64,000 nucleotides of DNA, taken from positions 186,001 through 250,000 of the forward strand of contig NZ_SNZC01000003.1 in assembly GCF_004363695.1 (NCBI RefSeq). The letters are read 5' to 3'. The position numbers and the translations under genes are program-made. The stretch is from Flavobacterium cheniae. GTDB taxonomy: Bacteria; Bacteroidota; Bacteroidia; Flavobacteriales; Flavobacteriaceae. The first letter of the stretch is position 1; each line of letters opens with the position of its first letter. The notes below the pieces were generated by a model that was not told where the DNA came from, made no database searches, and worked only from the letters and a program-made list of their open reading frames with translations. Below, piece after piece: positions 1 through 7,847 of this stretch.

Positions 1-1
1 G

Positions 2-40
2 CTATTGGTAATTAATTTGAAATCATTTGAGCGATTGTAA
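2..40 (+). CDS. possible 3' end of an upstream gene (partial)
   Basis: Frame 2 is open from the window edge for twelve codons, ends at TAA (38-40), and is followed four bases later by a strong hairpin terminator. That is how a gene end looks, but thirteen codons cannot be assigned to any family. Frame 1 is also open only to the TAA at 13-15, so the choice of frame is a guess. Confidence 0.25.
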   Translation, partial: LLVINLKSFERL

Positions 41-43
41 TAA

Positions 44-79
44 AAAAATCTCGTTTAATTTACTTTAAACGAGATTTTT
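44..79. terminator. bidirectional intrinsic terminator
   Basis: A perfect 15-bp stem (AAAAATCTCGTTTAA at 44-58 with its complement at 65-79) closes a six-base loop, with A-run and T-run on either side. It can end a rightward gene coming from outside the window and the leftward gene at 105-923. Confidence 0.85.
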
Positions 80-104
80 ATTTCAACTTTATATTAATTG
101 TAAG

Positions 105-923
105 TTATCTTCTACCACCACGACGTTTTGTTTTTACTACCGTAGTTTTTCCTCTTTTGTTTTTGTGTATAACTGTTGTTCCTCTTCTGTTGTGAACTAC
201 AATTGTAGATTTACTTCTTCTAGGTGTATATACTTTTCGAGCAACAACAACCCTATGTGTTGTAGTTTTGCGATATAACACGCGATGATGCGCACATTTT
301 CCGTAAAAAATTGAATATCTGTATGGTTTCCAAGGTTTCCACCATCTTGGATAAAATCCCCAACGATGAGGTGAAACCCAAACTACATAACCCGGTGCAT
401 ATAAAAAGCGAACACTTGGCCAAAACCAAACATTTACTACTACTCCTGTTGATGTAATTACGGGAACATTTGGACCACCTTTTGTTTTCTCGATTTTTTC
501 TTCCACTTCAAAAGGTTCAACAATTGTGTTTTCTGCATATAATTCTGAATCGCCTTCAATTTGCAGAATTGCTGATTCATTTCCAGTTTTTTCTATACCA
601 ATTGTTGCAATGTCTTGTTTCTCTTTTTCGTTTAAATAAGTACTTAGAACAATGACATGAGTATCTTTTTCTTGAATGTCTTGTACCACAATGTAATCTG
701 TTTCTCCATCATTGTTTAAATCAAGATTATTAACATTGTTCTTTTCGTCATTAATTAATTTTTCAAATTCTTCTAATGAGTTTGCTTGCTTAAATAAAGC
801 CAAAGCACCTTCTAAACTAAAATTCTCACCAGTAAATTCAGGAAAATCATTTTTATCATTTTCTTGACCAAAGCTTGTTGTAATTCCAAGAATTAGCAAC
901 AAAAAAACAGATAATTTTTTCAT
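105..923 (-). CDS. secreted protein of unknown function with aromatic/basic C-terminal half
   Basis: 272 residues. A hydrophobic signal peptide (about 1-19, ending SFG before Q20) sends it to the periplasm or beyond. Residues 68-78 contain DLNNDGETDYI, which resembles an EF-hand/dockerin-type calcium loop of the kind found in FG-GAP-like proteins. From about 160 to 213 the chain is very rich in Trp, Tyr, Phe and Pro, and the last 55 residues are strongly basic (many Arg/Lys/Thr/Val). I do not recognise a named family; similar two-part proteins occur as hypothetical proteins in Bacteroidota. It is the last gene in its direction before a terminator, and a 66-base gap separates it from the DUF2721 gene, so it probably has its own promoter. 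Function unknown; the basic tail could bind nucleic acid or an anionic polymer (inference only). Confidence 0.8.
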   Translation of the reverse strand: MKKLSVFLLLILGITTSFGQENDKNDFPEFTGENFSLEGALALFKQANSLEEFEKLINDEKNNVNNLDLNNDGETDYIVVQDIQEKDTHVIVLSTYLNEKEKQDIATIGIEKTGNESAILQIEGDSELYAENTIVEPFEVEEKIEKTKGGPNVPVITSTGVVVNVWFWPSVRFLYAPGYVVWVSPHRWGFYPRWWKPWKPYRYSIFYGKCAHHRVLYRKTTTHRVVVARKVYTPRRSKSTIVVHNRRGTTVIHKNKRGKTTVVKTKRRGGRR

Positions 924-989
924 AATTAAAATATTTTTTATTGGAATTTGACATCATAAAATTAAAAAGGTTTAATGAAAAGTTAAAAA

Positions 990-1388
990 TTATTCAATGT
1001 CTTCCGATAAATCTTTTAAATGAACTCTCAAAGCATTAACGGAAATACTTATTTCCCAAAATGAGATTCCCAAAGAAATCAATAAACAAAGCAAACTGGC
1101 TCCAAAAAAGTAAATACCAAGATTTTCTTGACTTACATAAAGTAATAACATAGCAAAAACCGATAAGAACAAACACATCACTCCAAAAAGCTGCATGTAA
1201 CGAATTAATGTTAATCTTAAATTCAGATTTTTGATTTCTAGAAGAATATTCTTGTTATGATTGTCATCGTAGTTTTTCTTTAAATTACGAATGATCTGTG
1301 CAATAGTTAAAAACCGATTTGTATAGGCTAATAAAATTAACGAAGTTGCAGAGAATAGTAAAGCTGGAGTTTCGATAGATAGTGTCAT
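990..1388 (-). CDS. DUF2721 family membrane protein
   Basis: 132 residues with three hydrophobic stretches (about 8-28, 65-86 and 91-113), separated by a charged Lys/Asn-rich loop around residues 36-50. The N-terminal pattern TPALLFSATSLILLAYTNRF followed by an RNL motif is typical of the DUF2721 family of small inner-membrane proteins, whose function is unknown. It starts two bases after the end of the PD40 gene upstream, so the two are almost certainly cotranscribed and perhaps translationally coupled. Confidence 0.8.
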   Translation of the reverse strand: MTLSIETPALLFSATSLILLAYTNRFLTIAQIIRNLKKNYDDNHNKNILLEIKNLNLRLTLIRYMQLFGVMCLFLSVFAMLLLYVSQENLGIYFFGASLLCLLISLGISFWEISISVNALRVHLKDLSEDIE

Positions 1389-1390
1389 GA

Positions 1391-2317
1391 TTATAACTTT
1401 ATTTGATATTTGTAAATTCTGCTAAATCCGTTTTCATAACTAGAAATTTCGGTTTCAAATTCTTTTAAATTGGTAAATATTTTATCAATTACAATCATTC
1501 TTTTACTCGTGAAATACAGTGTTTGTGTAGTGGTATCGTAAAACGGACAATAATCCATTTGTTTAGAATTGATTTCAGCTCCTAAGTTTTTTGCGGTGTC
1601 CCAATTTCCTTTATTATTCTTGTAACTTATGTATAAATCACCACTTCCTAAACCATCAGGTCTTCCGTAACAAGTGTAAATAATGAATTCCTCATTCGGA
1701 CTCACAAAGGCGTTAAATTCGTATCCAGTTGAATTAATATTCATGCCTAAATTTTTAGGTTCTATATATTGTTTTCCGTCCCATTTGCATACCAAAATAT
1801 CATCTTTTCCGAGTGTTTTTATCGCATCTGAAGTAAAATATAAATTTCCATTCAGCGTTACACAAGGATAAAATTCATTGTTAGAAGAATTTACTGGAGC
1901 TCCAATATTTATTGGTTTCGACCATTTGCTTTTTAGGTCTTTTCTTTCAACATACCAAATGTCGTAATCTTTCGCATTTGTTGTCGTGTCGTTAATAGGT
2001 CGATTCGATGCGAAATACAAACGCAAACCATCTTGCGTTAAAAAAGGTTCGATGTTTCTAAAGTTTCCAGAAAAAGATGTCATTTCGGGTTCTGACCATC
2101 TTTTTTTCTTTTTCTTAATTACTGCAATTACAGCTCGTTCTTCGGAAGGATTTTGAATGGTGAAATAAATTTCATCCTGATTTTTTGAAATAGTAAAATC
2201 ACGAACATTTTGATATTTTTTTAAAATGTCAATAGCAGGCATTGGTTTTTCTTGCTCTTGCGAAAAAGTAAATCCGCTAATTAGTGTAATAACTATTATC
2301 TTGAAAAAATTATTCAT
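1391..2317 (-). CDS. PD40/WD40-like beta-propeller periplasmic protein
   Basis: 308 residues with a signal peptide (first about 19 residues, ending in FSQ). Repeats of the PD40 type follow, recognisable by phrases such as LYFASNRP, LYFTSDA, FIIYTCYGRPDGLGSGDLYISYK and LYFTSKR. These repeats are known from TolB and from OmpA-linked proteins of Bacteroidota, where they form a beta-propeller for protein or carbohydrate contacts. No OmpA domain is attached here. The start codon lies within the 3' end of the SRPBCC gene (8-base overlap) and the stop is two bases before the DUF2721 gene, giving a three-gene operon. The ligand cannot be predicted. Confidence 0.85.
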   Translation of the reverse strand: MNNFFKIIVITLISGFTFSQEQEKPMPAIDILKKYQNVRDFTISKNQDEIYFTIQNPSEERAVIAVIKKKKKRWSEPEMTSFSGNFRNIEPFLTQDGLRLYFASNRPINDTTTNAKDYDIWYVERKDLKSKWSKPINIGAPVNSSNNEFYPCVTLNGNLYFTSDAIKTLGKDDILVCKWDGKQYIEPKNLGMNINSTGYEFNAFVSPNEEFIIYTCYGRPDGLGSGDLYISYKNNKGNWDTAKNLGAEINSKQMDYCPFYDTTTQTLYFTSKRMIVIDKIFTNLKEFETEISSYENGFSRIYKYQIKL

Positions 2318-2753
2318 TATTTTCAGCTATTTCTTTGATGGTATTTAATCCTTTAGGGAATGATTCCAAAAAGAAGTTGGCATATTCATCAACAATATCA
2401 AGAGTTACTAAAACTTTTGAAAGACTTCCAACTTTAATTATTTCGTAATTTTCTTGAGCGCCCGACCAAGCTTTTGTAGCTTCGTCTAAAGGTTGTTCTT
2501 CAAATTCTTTGATGTTACCAAGATGAGTAAAATACATTTTTTCATTCGGAACTAAAGTTGAAATTTCACTATACATACCGTTTCCGTTTGGATCTAAAAA
2601 ATGAATCCTTTCGCCTTGTTTCCAAGAAGATTTTGCATATGAACCTTCACAAAAAGCGGATGTCCATTTTTTGTAATTTTCTTCATTCCACATGGCATTC
2701 CAAACTATATCAGCAGGAGCGTTTATTTCAATTTCGAATGTTAGATTTTTCAT
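2310..2753 (-). CDS. SRPBCC/AHSA1-type START-like domain protein
   Basis: 147 residues and no signal peptide, so cytoplasmic. The opening (FEIEINAPADIVWNAMWNEENYKKWT) and the GERIHFLDPNGNGM and PNEKMYFTHLG segments are characteristic of the Bet v 1/START-like SRPBCC fold with the AHSA1 (Aha1 C-terminal-like) variant, a hydrophobic-cavity domain. It is the first gene of a leftward operon with the PD40 and DUF2721 genes. It also lies directly downstream of htpG on the same strand. Eukaryotic Aha1 activates Hsp90, but bacterial single-domain members are not generally Hsp90 cochaperones, and a hairpin terminator lies between the two genes, so the adjacency should not be over-read. Confidence 0.85.
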   Translation of the reverse strand: MKNLTFEIEINAPADIVWNAMWNEENYKKWTSAFCEGSYAKSSWKQGERIHFLDPNGNGMYSEISTLVPNEKMYFTHLGNIKEFEEQPLDEATKAWSGAQENYEIIKVGSLSKVLVTLDIVDEYANFFLESFPKGLNTIKEIAENNE

Positions 2754-2786
2754 GGTTTCTTTCTTTAGTAATCAAATTTAATGAAA

Positions 2787-2818
2787 AATCCTGACAAGTT
2801 TCAAAACCTGTCAGGATT
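2787..2818 (-). terminator. htpG terminator
   Basis: Arms AATCCTGACA (2787-2796) and TGTCAGGATT (2809-2818) pair perfectly, extend inwards with one mismatch, and are followed on the minus strand by a T-run. The CCTGACA/TGTCAGG palindrome resembles hairpins that I recall as widespread between flavobacterial genes (recollection, not checked). Confidence 0.75.
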
Positions 2819-2838
2819 AATAATTATTACTTTATTTC

Positions 2839-4722
2839 TTACTTCAAAGTCTCAAAACTTCTCTTAACAAAAGCAGTCAATTCTTCGCCTTTTAATAAAC
2901 CTTGTGAAAGTTTTGCTAAATCTAAAGCTTGTTTAACTAAGTCTTTTTGAGCGTCTTCTGGACTGTTTAAAATAGTAGTGGCTAATTCTGAATTCGTGTT
3001 TACCACTAAATTATAAATATCTGGGAAGTTGCCCATGCCGAACATTCCACCACCGCCAGAAGCACTCATTTCTTTCATTCTACGCATGAATTCAGGTTGG
3101 GTAATGATGAATGGTGAAGCATTACTATCTAAATTCTCTAATTGAACCGTATAGTTTTCTTTTGGGACAACCGTTTCAATAGACGTTTTTAATTTTTCTT
3201 TTTCGTCATCTGATAATTTAGAAATCGTTTCTTCTTCTTTCTGAATTAATTTATCGATATGATCTGCATCCACACGAGCAAAAGTCAAATTCTCATTATC
3301 TGCTTCTAATTTTTGGATTAAATGCGATACAATTGGCGAATCTAATAATAACACTTGATAGCCTTTTTCTTTTGCGATATCAATGTAACTGTGTTGTGCA
3401 TCTTTGTTTGAAGCATATAAAACAACTAACTTTCCGTTTTTGTCGGTTTGATTGTCTTTTAAGTTTTCTTTTAATTCTGCTAACGTGTAATATTTGTCTT
3501 CAGTTGTTGGATACAAGACGAAATCGCCTGCTTTTTCATAGAATTTTGGTTCCGAAAGCATTCCGTATTCCAAAACAATTTTAATATCGTTCCATTTTTG
3601 CTCGAAATCTTCACGGTTTTCGTTGAATAACGATTTCAATTTGTCCGCAACTTTACGAGTGATGTAGTTCGAAATTTTCTTAACATTGCCATCCGCTTGT
3701 AAATACGAACGTGATACATTCAACGGAATATCTGGTGAATCAATTACACCTTTTAACATGCCTAAAAACTCAGGTACAATTCCTTCTACATTATCGGTTA
3801 CATAAACCTGATTTTGGTACAATTGAATTTTATCTTTTTGCAATTGTAAATCAGCGCCCATTTTTGGGAAATATAAAATTCCAGTCAAATTAAACGGATA
3901 ATCTACATTTAAGTGAATGTTAAACAATGGTTCTTCAAACTGCATTGGATACAATTCGTGATAGAATTTTTTATAATCTTCATCTGTTAAATCCACAGGT
4001 TGTTTAGTCCAAGCCGGATTTGGATTATTGATGATGTTGTCAACCTCAATTTCTTCTGGTTTTACATCTTCTGCTGCGCCTTCAGGTACTGGAATGGTTT
4101 CTTTACGAGTTCCAAATTTAATTGGCACCGGCATGAATTTGTTATACTTAGTTAACAATTCACGAATTTTGTATTCTTCTAAAAATTCTAATGAATCTTC
4201 TGCAATGTGTAAGATGATTTCAGAACCTCTTTCTGTTTTGTCATGAGGTACTAAAGTAAATTCCGGACTTCCATCACATGTCCAATGTGCTGCTGGTTCG
4301 TCTTTGTATGATTTAGTGATGATTTCTACCTTTTCAGCCACCATAAAAGCCGAGTAAAAACCTAATCCAAAGTGACCAATAATTCCAGAATCTTTAGCAG
4401 AGTCTTTATATTTTTCTAAGAATTCTTCAGCTCCAGAAAAAGCTACTTGATTGATGTATTTTTCTACTTCATCAGCTGTCATTCCTAAACCTTGGTCGAT
4501 GATGTGTAGTTTTTTACCTTCTTTGTCAATTTTAACCTCGATGATTGGATTGCCATATTCTACTTTAGCTTCGCCAATGCTAGTTAAATGTTTTAATTTT
4601 AAAGTAGCGTCTGTCGCATTCGATACTAATTCACGAAGAAAAATTTCGTGGTCACTGTACAAAAACTTTTTAATTAAGGGAAAGATGTTTTCTACTGAAA
4701 CATTAATTTTTCCTGATGCCAT
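2839..4722 (-). CDS. htpG: molecular chaperone HtpG (Hsp90)
   Basis: 627 residues, the normal length for bacterial Hsp90, a cytoplasmic homodimeric ATP-dependent chaperone. The N-terminal GHKL ATPase domain shows ELVSNATDAT, DQGLGMTADEV and the glycine-rich GHFGLGFYSAFMVAEKV lid. The middle domain carries LNVSRSYLQ, and the C-terminal dimerisation domain ends in the usual way without the eukaryotic MEEVD. The start is MASGKINV, which matches the family. The gene is alone between a divergent promoter region and a hairpin terminator. A small palindrome (4793-4803) lies about 70 bases upstream and may be regulatory. Confidence 0.97.
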   Translation of the reverse strand: MASGKINVSVENIFPLIKKFLYSDHEIFLRELVSNATDATLKLKHLTSIGEAKVEYGNPIIEVKIDKEGKKLHIIDQGLGMTADEVEKYINQVAFSGAEEFLEKYKDSAKDSGIIGHFGLGFYSAFMVAEKVEIITKSYKDEPAAHWTCDGSPEFTLVPHDKTERGSEIILHIAEDSLEFLEEYKIRELLTKYNKFMPVPIKFGTRKETIPVPEGAAEDVKPEEIEVDNIINNPNPAWTKQPVDLTDEDYKKFYHELYPMQFEEPLFNIHLNVDYPFNLTGILYFPKMGADLQLQKDKIQLYQNQVYVTDNVEGIVPEFLGMLKGVIDSPDIPLNVSRSYLQADGNVKKISNYITRKVADKLKSLFNENREDFEQKWNDIKIVLEYGMLSEPKFYEKAGDFVLYPTTEDKYYTLAELKENLKDNQTDKNGKLVVLYASNKDAQHSYIDIAKEKGYQVLLLDSPIVSHLIQKLEADNENLTFARVDADHIDKLIQKEEETISKLSDDEKEKLKTSIETVVPKENYTVQLENLDSNASPFIITQPEFMRRMKEMSASGGGGMFGMGNFPDIYNLVVNTNSELATTILNSPEDAQKDLVKQALDLAKLSQGLLKGEELTAFVKRSFETLK

Positions 4723-4792
4723 ATTTTAAAATTTTTAGTTAAACAATTGAATGGTTTTTATCATTCAAAATAAGTACCATTTTTGAATTTAT

Positions 4793-4803
4793 GACAAATT
4801 GTC
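4793..4803. promoter_or_regulatory. palindrome between htpG and the divergent lipoprotein operon
   Basis: GACAA-A-TTGTC is a perfect inverted repeat in the 167-base divergent spacer. It could bind a regulator of htpG or of the 4890 operon, but a single 5-bp-arm palindrome in AT-rich DNA can arise by chance. Confidence 0.25.
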
Positions 4804-4851
4804 GGATATGAGAATTGGGTTTTAATTAACAGTTGACGGTAATATAAGGGT

Positions 4852-4859
4852 TATCTTTG
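4852..4859 (+). promoter_or_regulatory. -7 promoter element for the 4890-6068 operon
   Basis: TATCTTTG fits the Bacteroidota -7 consensus TAnnTTTG and lies 30 bases before the start codon. A TTGAC lies at 4833, but its spacing (16 bases) is shorter than the usual 19-21. Confidence 0.55.
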
Positions 4860-4889
4860 TAAGTATAATCTCTTGTAAAACAATTTATT

Positions 4890-5357
4890 ATGAAAAATAT
4901 AATTATTTTCGGTTTGTTTTTTTTAATGGTCTCATGTAAATCCAATCCAGTTACAAAATTAGACAATAAGACAGAGGTAGGCTTAAAAGGAAATTGGGAA
5001 TTGACTTCAGTTTCTTATCCAAACTCGTCTTATATTAAAATTAATTCCTTTGGTATAGCGGATTCACAATGTTTTGAAACCAGTTCTTGGCGCTTCATTT
5101 CAAACAACAATCAAGGAGAAATGGCTTTGCGTAAAGCAGGTTGTCCGACGTTTTCAAGTGATATTACTTGGTATGTTAATCAGGAAGGAAATCTTGTTTT
5201 GAAATTTGTAGGTGCAGATGTGAAAGCTAAAACAGTAAAAGAAGGTTATGTATTAAAAGTAGCTAATTTGACAGAAAATGCTTTTCAGCTATTCGATACA
5301 GTTGATGTTGCAGGAAAAACCATCACTTTGGTTTATCAATTTAACAGAATAAAATAA
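4890..5357 (+). CDS. lipocalin-like lipoprotein
   Basis: 155 residues. The start MKNIIIFGLFFLMVSC has a lipobox with Cys16, so the mature protein is lipid-anchored in the envelope. The phrase LKGNWELTSVSY near residue 30 and the following beta-rich sequence resemble the lipocalin-like (DUF4488/META-like) lipoproteins common in Bacteroidota. The gene ends 12 bases before the OmpA-family gene, so both should come from the promoter at 4852. The ligand is unknown. Confidence 0.8.
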   Translation: MKNIIIFGLFFLMVSCKSNPVTKLDNKTEVGLKGNWELTSVSYPNSSYIKINSFGIADSQCFETSSWRFISNNNQGEMALRKAGCPTFSSDITWYVNQEGNLVLKFVGADVKAKTVKEGYVLKVANLTENAFQLFDTVDVAGKTITLVYQFNRIK

Positions 5358-5369
5358 AAAATAAAGAGT

Positions 5370-6068
5370 ATGAAAAATAAGTATATCGTTTTGAGCTTGA
5401 TTTTGGTTGTGTTGTTCTCTGGTACTTTTGTAAGTTGTGAAGCTACTAAAAACGCTAATAACACTCAGAAAGGGGCTGTAATTGGTGCTGGTTCAGGAGC
5501 TATTATTGGAGGAATTCTAGGAAATAATTTGGGTAAAGGAGGCAATACGGCTTTAGGAGCTGTAATTGGTGGCGTAGTTGGTGGAACCGTTGGAGGTTTA
5601 ATAGGAAATAAAATGGATAAACAAGCTCGTGAAATTGAAACAGCTTTACCCGGAACTCAAGTGCAAAGAGTAGGAGAAGGAATTCATTTGGTTTTAGGAG
5701 AAAATTCCGTAAATTTTGAATTTAATAAAGCTACTTTAACCATTACAGCAAAACAAAATTTAGATAAATTAGTTCCAGTTTTTAAAGAGTATGCAGATAC
5801 TGATATTAAAATTTATGGGTATACCGATAGTAAAGGTTCTGAAAGTTACAATTTAGATTTATCTACTCAAAGAGCAGCGGCAGTAAAATCGTATCTTTCT
5901 GGAAAAGGATTGAGCTCAGGTCGATTTGCAGTAATTGGAATGGGAGAAGCAGAACCAATTGAAAGAAATGATACCGATGCAGGTAGAAGTTTAAACCGAC
6001 GTGTTGAGTTTGCTATTTTAGCTAATGATAAAATGATTGACGATGCTAAAAAAGAAGCAGGGAAATAA
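5370..6068 (+). CDS. OmpA family lipoprotein with glycine zipper
   Basis: 232 residues. A lipoprotein signal with Cys23 (FVSC) is followed by a glycine-zipper membrane segment (about 36-82; repeated GAVIGAGSGAIIGG-type patterns) and an OmpA C-terminal peptidoglycan-binding domain (about 110-215). The latter contains IYGYTDSKGSESYNLDLSTQRA and NRRVEFAI, which include the conserved Asp and Arg that hold diaminopimelate. This is the YiaD/Pal-like layout and should tie the outer membrane to the cell wall. It is the second gene of the operon with the lipocalin-like lipoprotein and is followed by a strong terminator. Confidence 0.92.
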   Translation: MKNKYIVLSLILVVLFSGTFVSCEATKNANNTQKGAVIGAGSGAIIGGILGNNLGKGGNTALGAVIGGVVGGTVGGLIGNKMDKQAREIETALPGTQVQRVGEGIHLVLGENSVNFEFNKATLTITAKQNLDKLVPVFKEYADTDIKIYGYTDSKGSESYNLDLSTQRAAAVKSYLSGKGLSSGRFAVIGMGEAEPIERNDTDAGRSLNRRVEFAILANDKMIDDAKKEAGK

Positions 6069-6085
6069 ACAACAATAGAATAATA

Positions 6086-6116
6086 AAAAAAGACTGCTTA
6101 TAAGGCAGTCTTTTTT
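6086..6116. terminator. terminator after the OmpA-family gene
   Basis: AAAAAAGACTGC (6086-6097) pairs perfectly with GCAGTCTTTTTT (6105-6116) around a seven-base loop. It may also serve the convergent gene ending at 6157. Confidence 0.9.
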
Positions 6117-6156
6117 GTTTTTTGGTTAAAATTAATGTTTTCAGTTATAAGTATTT

Positions 6157-6759
6157 TTAGTAGTTTTCGTTGAATTTGTAAATAATTCCTCCAGTAACAT
6201 TGTATGTTATTCCAGTAAAAGAATTTACCGCTTCTGTGTATGAAAAACTTCCATCAAAATTATAATGTTGTGATATATTGAATATAACAGATGTGTCAAT
6301 TGCAAAATATAATCCATCAGTGATTTTAAATCGTGGAGTCAAACCCATAACAACGTTTACTAAATTATCATTTCCAGAATTAAAACTCGATTTAACTAAA
6401 GAATATCCAGCACCAGCGTGTGCGATTAAATTGAAGAAGTCATAACTTGAGGCTCTAGAAAATGCAGTAGTAATATTCATAGTTCCTTGAAGTGAAATTC
6501 GGGTAATATCAATTCCTGTTTCTTCGGTAAATAAAAGGTTTTTAGTTCTAAATTTATCAGAAGCGAAATCAATTTTCATTCCGTATGTTTCATCAAAATC
6601 ATAAGAAATTGCTCCTCCAAGATGGGATAAATCATTAATGCTTGGTTCAAAAACACCATTAAGTCCGTAATTAACTTCTACACCAATTTGGGCATATGTG
6701 TTTTTTGACAAAAATAAAGAGCATAGCAAAATTGCCATGATAAAGTAAGTTTTTTTCAT
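6157..6759 (-). CDS. outer membrane beta-barrel protein
   Basis: 200 residues with a signal peptide (first about 23 residues, ending NTYAQ). The mature part is made of alternating beta-strands with polar and aromatic residues, for example the opening IGVEVNYGLN and the closing GGIIYKFNENY. The chain ends in an aromatic residue, as expected for an eight-stranded OmpA/OmpX-like barrel (OMP_b-brl type). Such small barrels are common in Bacteroidota and mostly uncharacterised. It is a single gene, convergent with the OmpA-family operon and divergent from the ABC ATPase. Confidence 0.8.
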   Translation of the reverse strand: MKKTYFIMAILLCSLFLSKNTYAQIGVEVNYGLNGVFEPSINDLSHLGGAISYDFDETYGMKIDFASDKFRTKNLLFTEETGIDITRISLQGTMNITTAFSRASSYDFFNLIAHAGAGYSLVKSSFNSGNDNLVNVVMGLTPRFKITDGLYFAIDTSVIFNISQHYNFDGSFSYTEAVNSFTGITYNVTGGIIYKFNENY

Positions 6760-6874
6760 TTGTATTTAAAGGTTAATTTGGGTGTCGCAATATAGAATTA
6801 AATTAAAGTTTAAAAAATATTTTTTTTAAAAATTTTAAAAGGTTGACTTTTATAATTTACTTTGTAAAAAAAAG

Positions 6875-7795
6875 ATGCTACAAGCTAACGAAATATGTTT
6901 TTCCTATCAAGATAAATTGGTTCTAAAGAATATAAGTTTTTCTTTAACAAGAGGAAAAAATTTAGCTATTATAGGAGAAAGTGGTTGTGGGAAAAGTACT
7001 TTATTAAAATTGATTTATGGGTTACATGATTTAGATGAAGGACAAATATTTTGGAACGAAACCGAAGTACTAGGCCCGAAATTCCATTTGATTCCAGGTA
7101 TGTCATTTATGAAATATTTGGCTCAAGATTTTGATTTAATGCCATTTATTACTGTTGCTGAAAACGTAGGGAAATATCTTTCTAATTTTTTTCCAGAAGA
7201 CAAACAAGCTCGTATTTCGGAATTATTAGAAATTGTAGAAATGACAGAATATGCCAATGTAAAAGCTAAGTTTTTGAGTGGTGGTCAAATGCAACGTGTA
7301 GCCATTGCTAGAGTTTTAGCATTAGAACCTGAAGTGTTGTTGTTAGACGAACCTTTTAGTCATATCGATAATTTTAGAAAGAATAGCTTAAGGAGAAAAC
7401 TTTTTGGCTATTTAAAAGAACAACAAATTACTTGTATTGTTGCCACTCACGATAGTACTGATGTTTTAGCTTTTGCCGATGAGGTTGCGATTATTAAAGA
7501 TGGAGAAATCATAGAAAGTGGAATTCCAAAATTCATTTATGATAACCCAAAAAATCGATATATAGCTTCTTTATTTGGAGATGTGAACGAAATTAAAATT
7601 GATGGAGAATTGAAATTTGTTTATCCGCATCAATTAAAAGTTTCGATTAATTCCGATATAAAAGTGGAAGTTGTAAATTCTTATTTTAGAGGAAGTCATT
7701 ATTTAATTGAAGCGAAATTCGAAAATCAAACGGTTTTTTTTGAAAATGATGATTTGATTGAAAATGGAGAAGTTGTTTGTTTGAAAATAAAATAG
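6875..7795 (+). CDS. ABC transporter ATP-binding protein (orphan)
   Basis: 306 residues. The ATPase domain is complete: Walker A GESGCGKST at 34-42, signature LSGGQ at 134-138, Walker B LLLDEP at 155-160 and the switch His192 in THD. About 80 C-terminal residues (from about 225) look like the TOBE-type beta domain of PotA/FbpC/CysA-like importers. A likely role is energising uptake of a small solute or metal ion. No permease or binding protein lies next to it: the neighbours are a beta-barrel gene and a peptidase on the other strand. Its partners must be encoded elsewhere, or it has a regulatory role. Substrate unknown. Confidence 0.9.
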   Translation: MLQANEICFSYQDKLVLKNISFSLTRGKNLAIIGESGCGKSTLLKLIYGLHDLDEGQIFWNETEVLGPKFHLIPGMSFMKYLAQDFDLMPFITVAENVGKYLSNFFPEDKQARISELLEIVEMTEYANVKAKFLSGGQMQRVAIARVLALEPEVLLLDEPFSHIDNFRKNSLRRKLFGYLKEQQITCIVATHDSTDVLAFADEVAIIKDGEIIESGIPKFIYDNPKNRYIASLFGDVNEIKIDGELKFVYPHQLKVSINSDIKVEVVNSYFRGSHYLIEAKFENQTVFFENDDLIENGEVVCLKIK

Positions 7796-7823
7796 CCCTT
7801 CAAATCTTTCAATTCAAAGGGCT
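7794..7823 (-). terminator. terminator of the S9 peptidase gene
   Basis: AGCCCTT (7794-7800) pairs with AAGGGCT (7817-7823), and the minus strand then enters a T-rich stretch. The left arm overlaps the stop codon of the convergent ABC ATPase gene. Confidence 0.55.
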
Positions 7824-7847
7824 AACTTCTTTATACTATGTTTTTTT

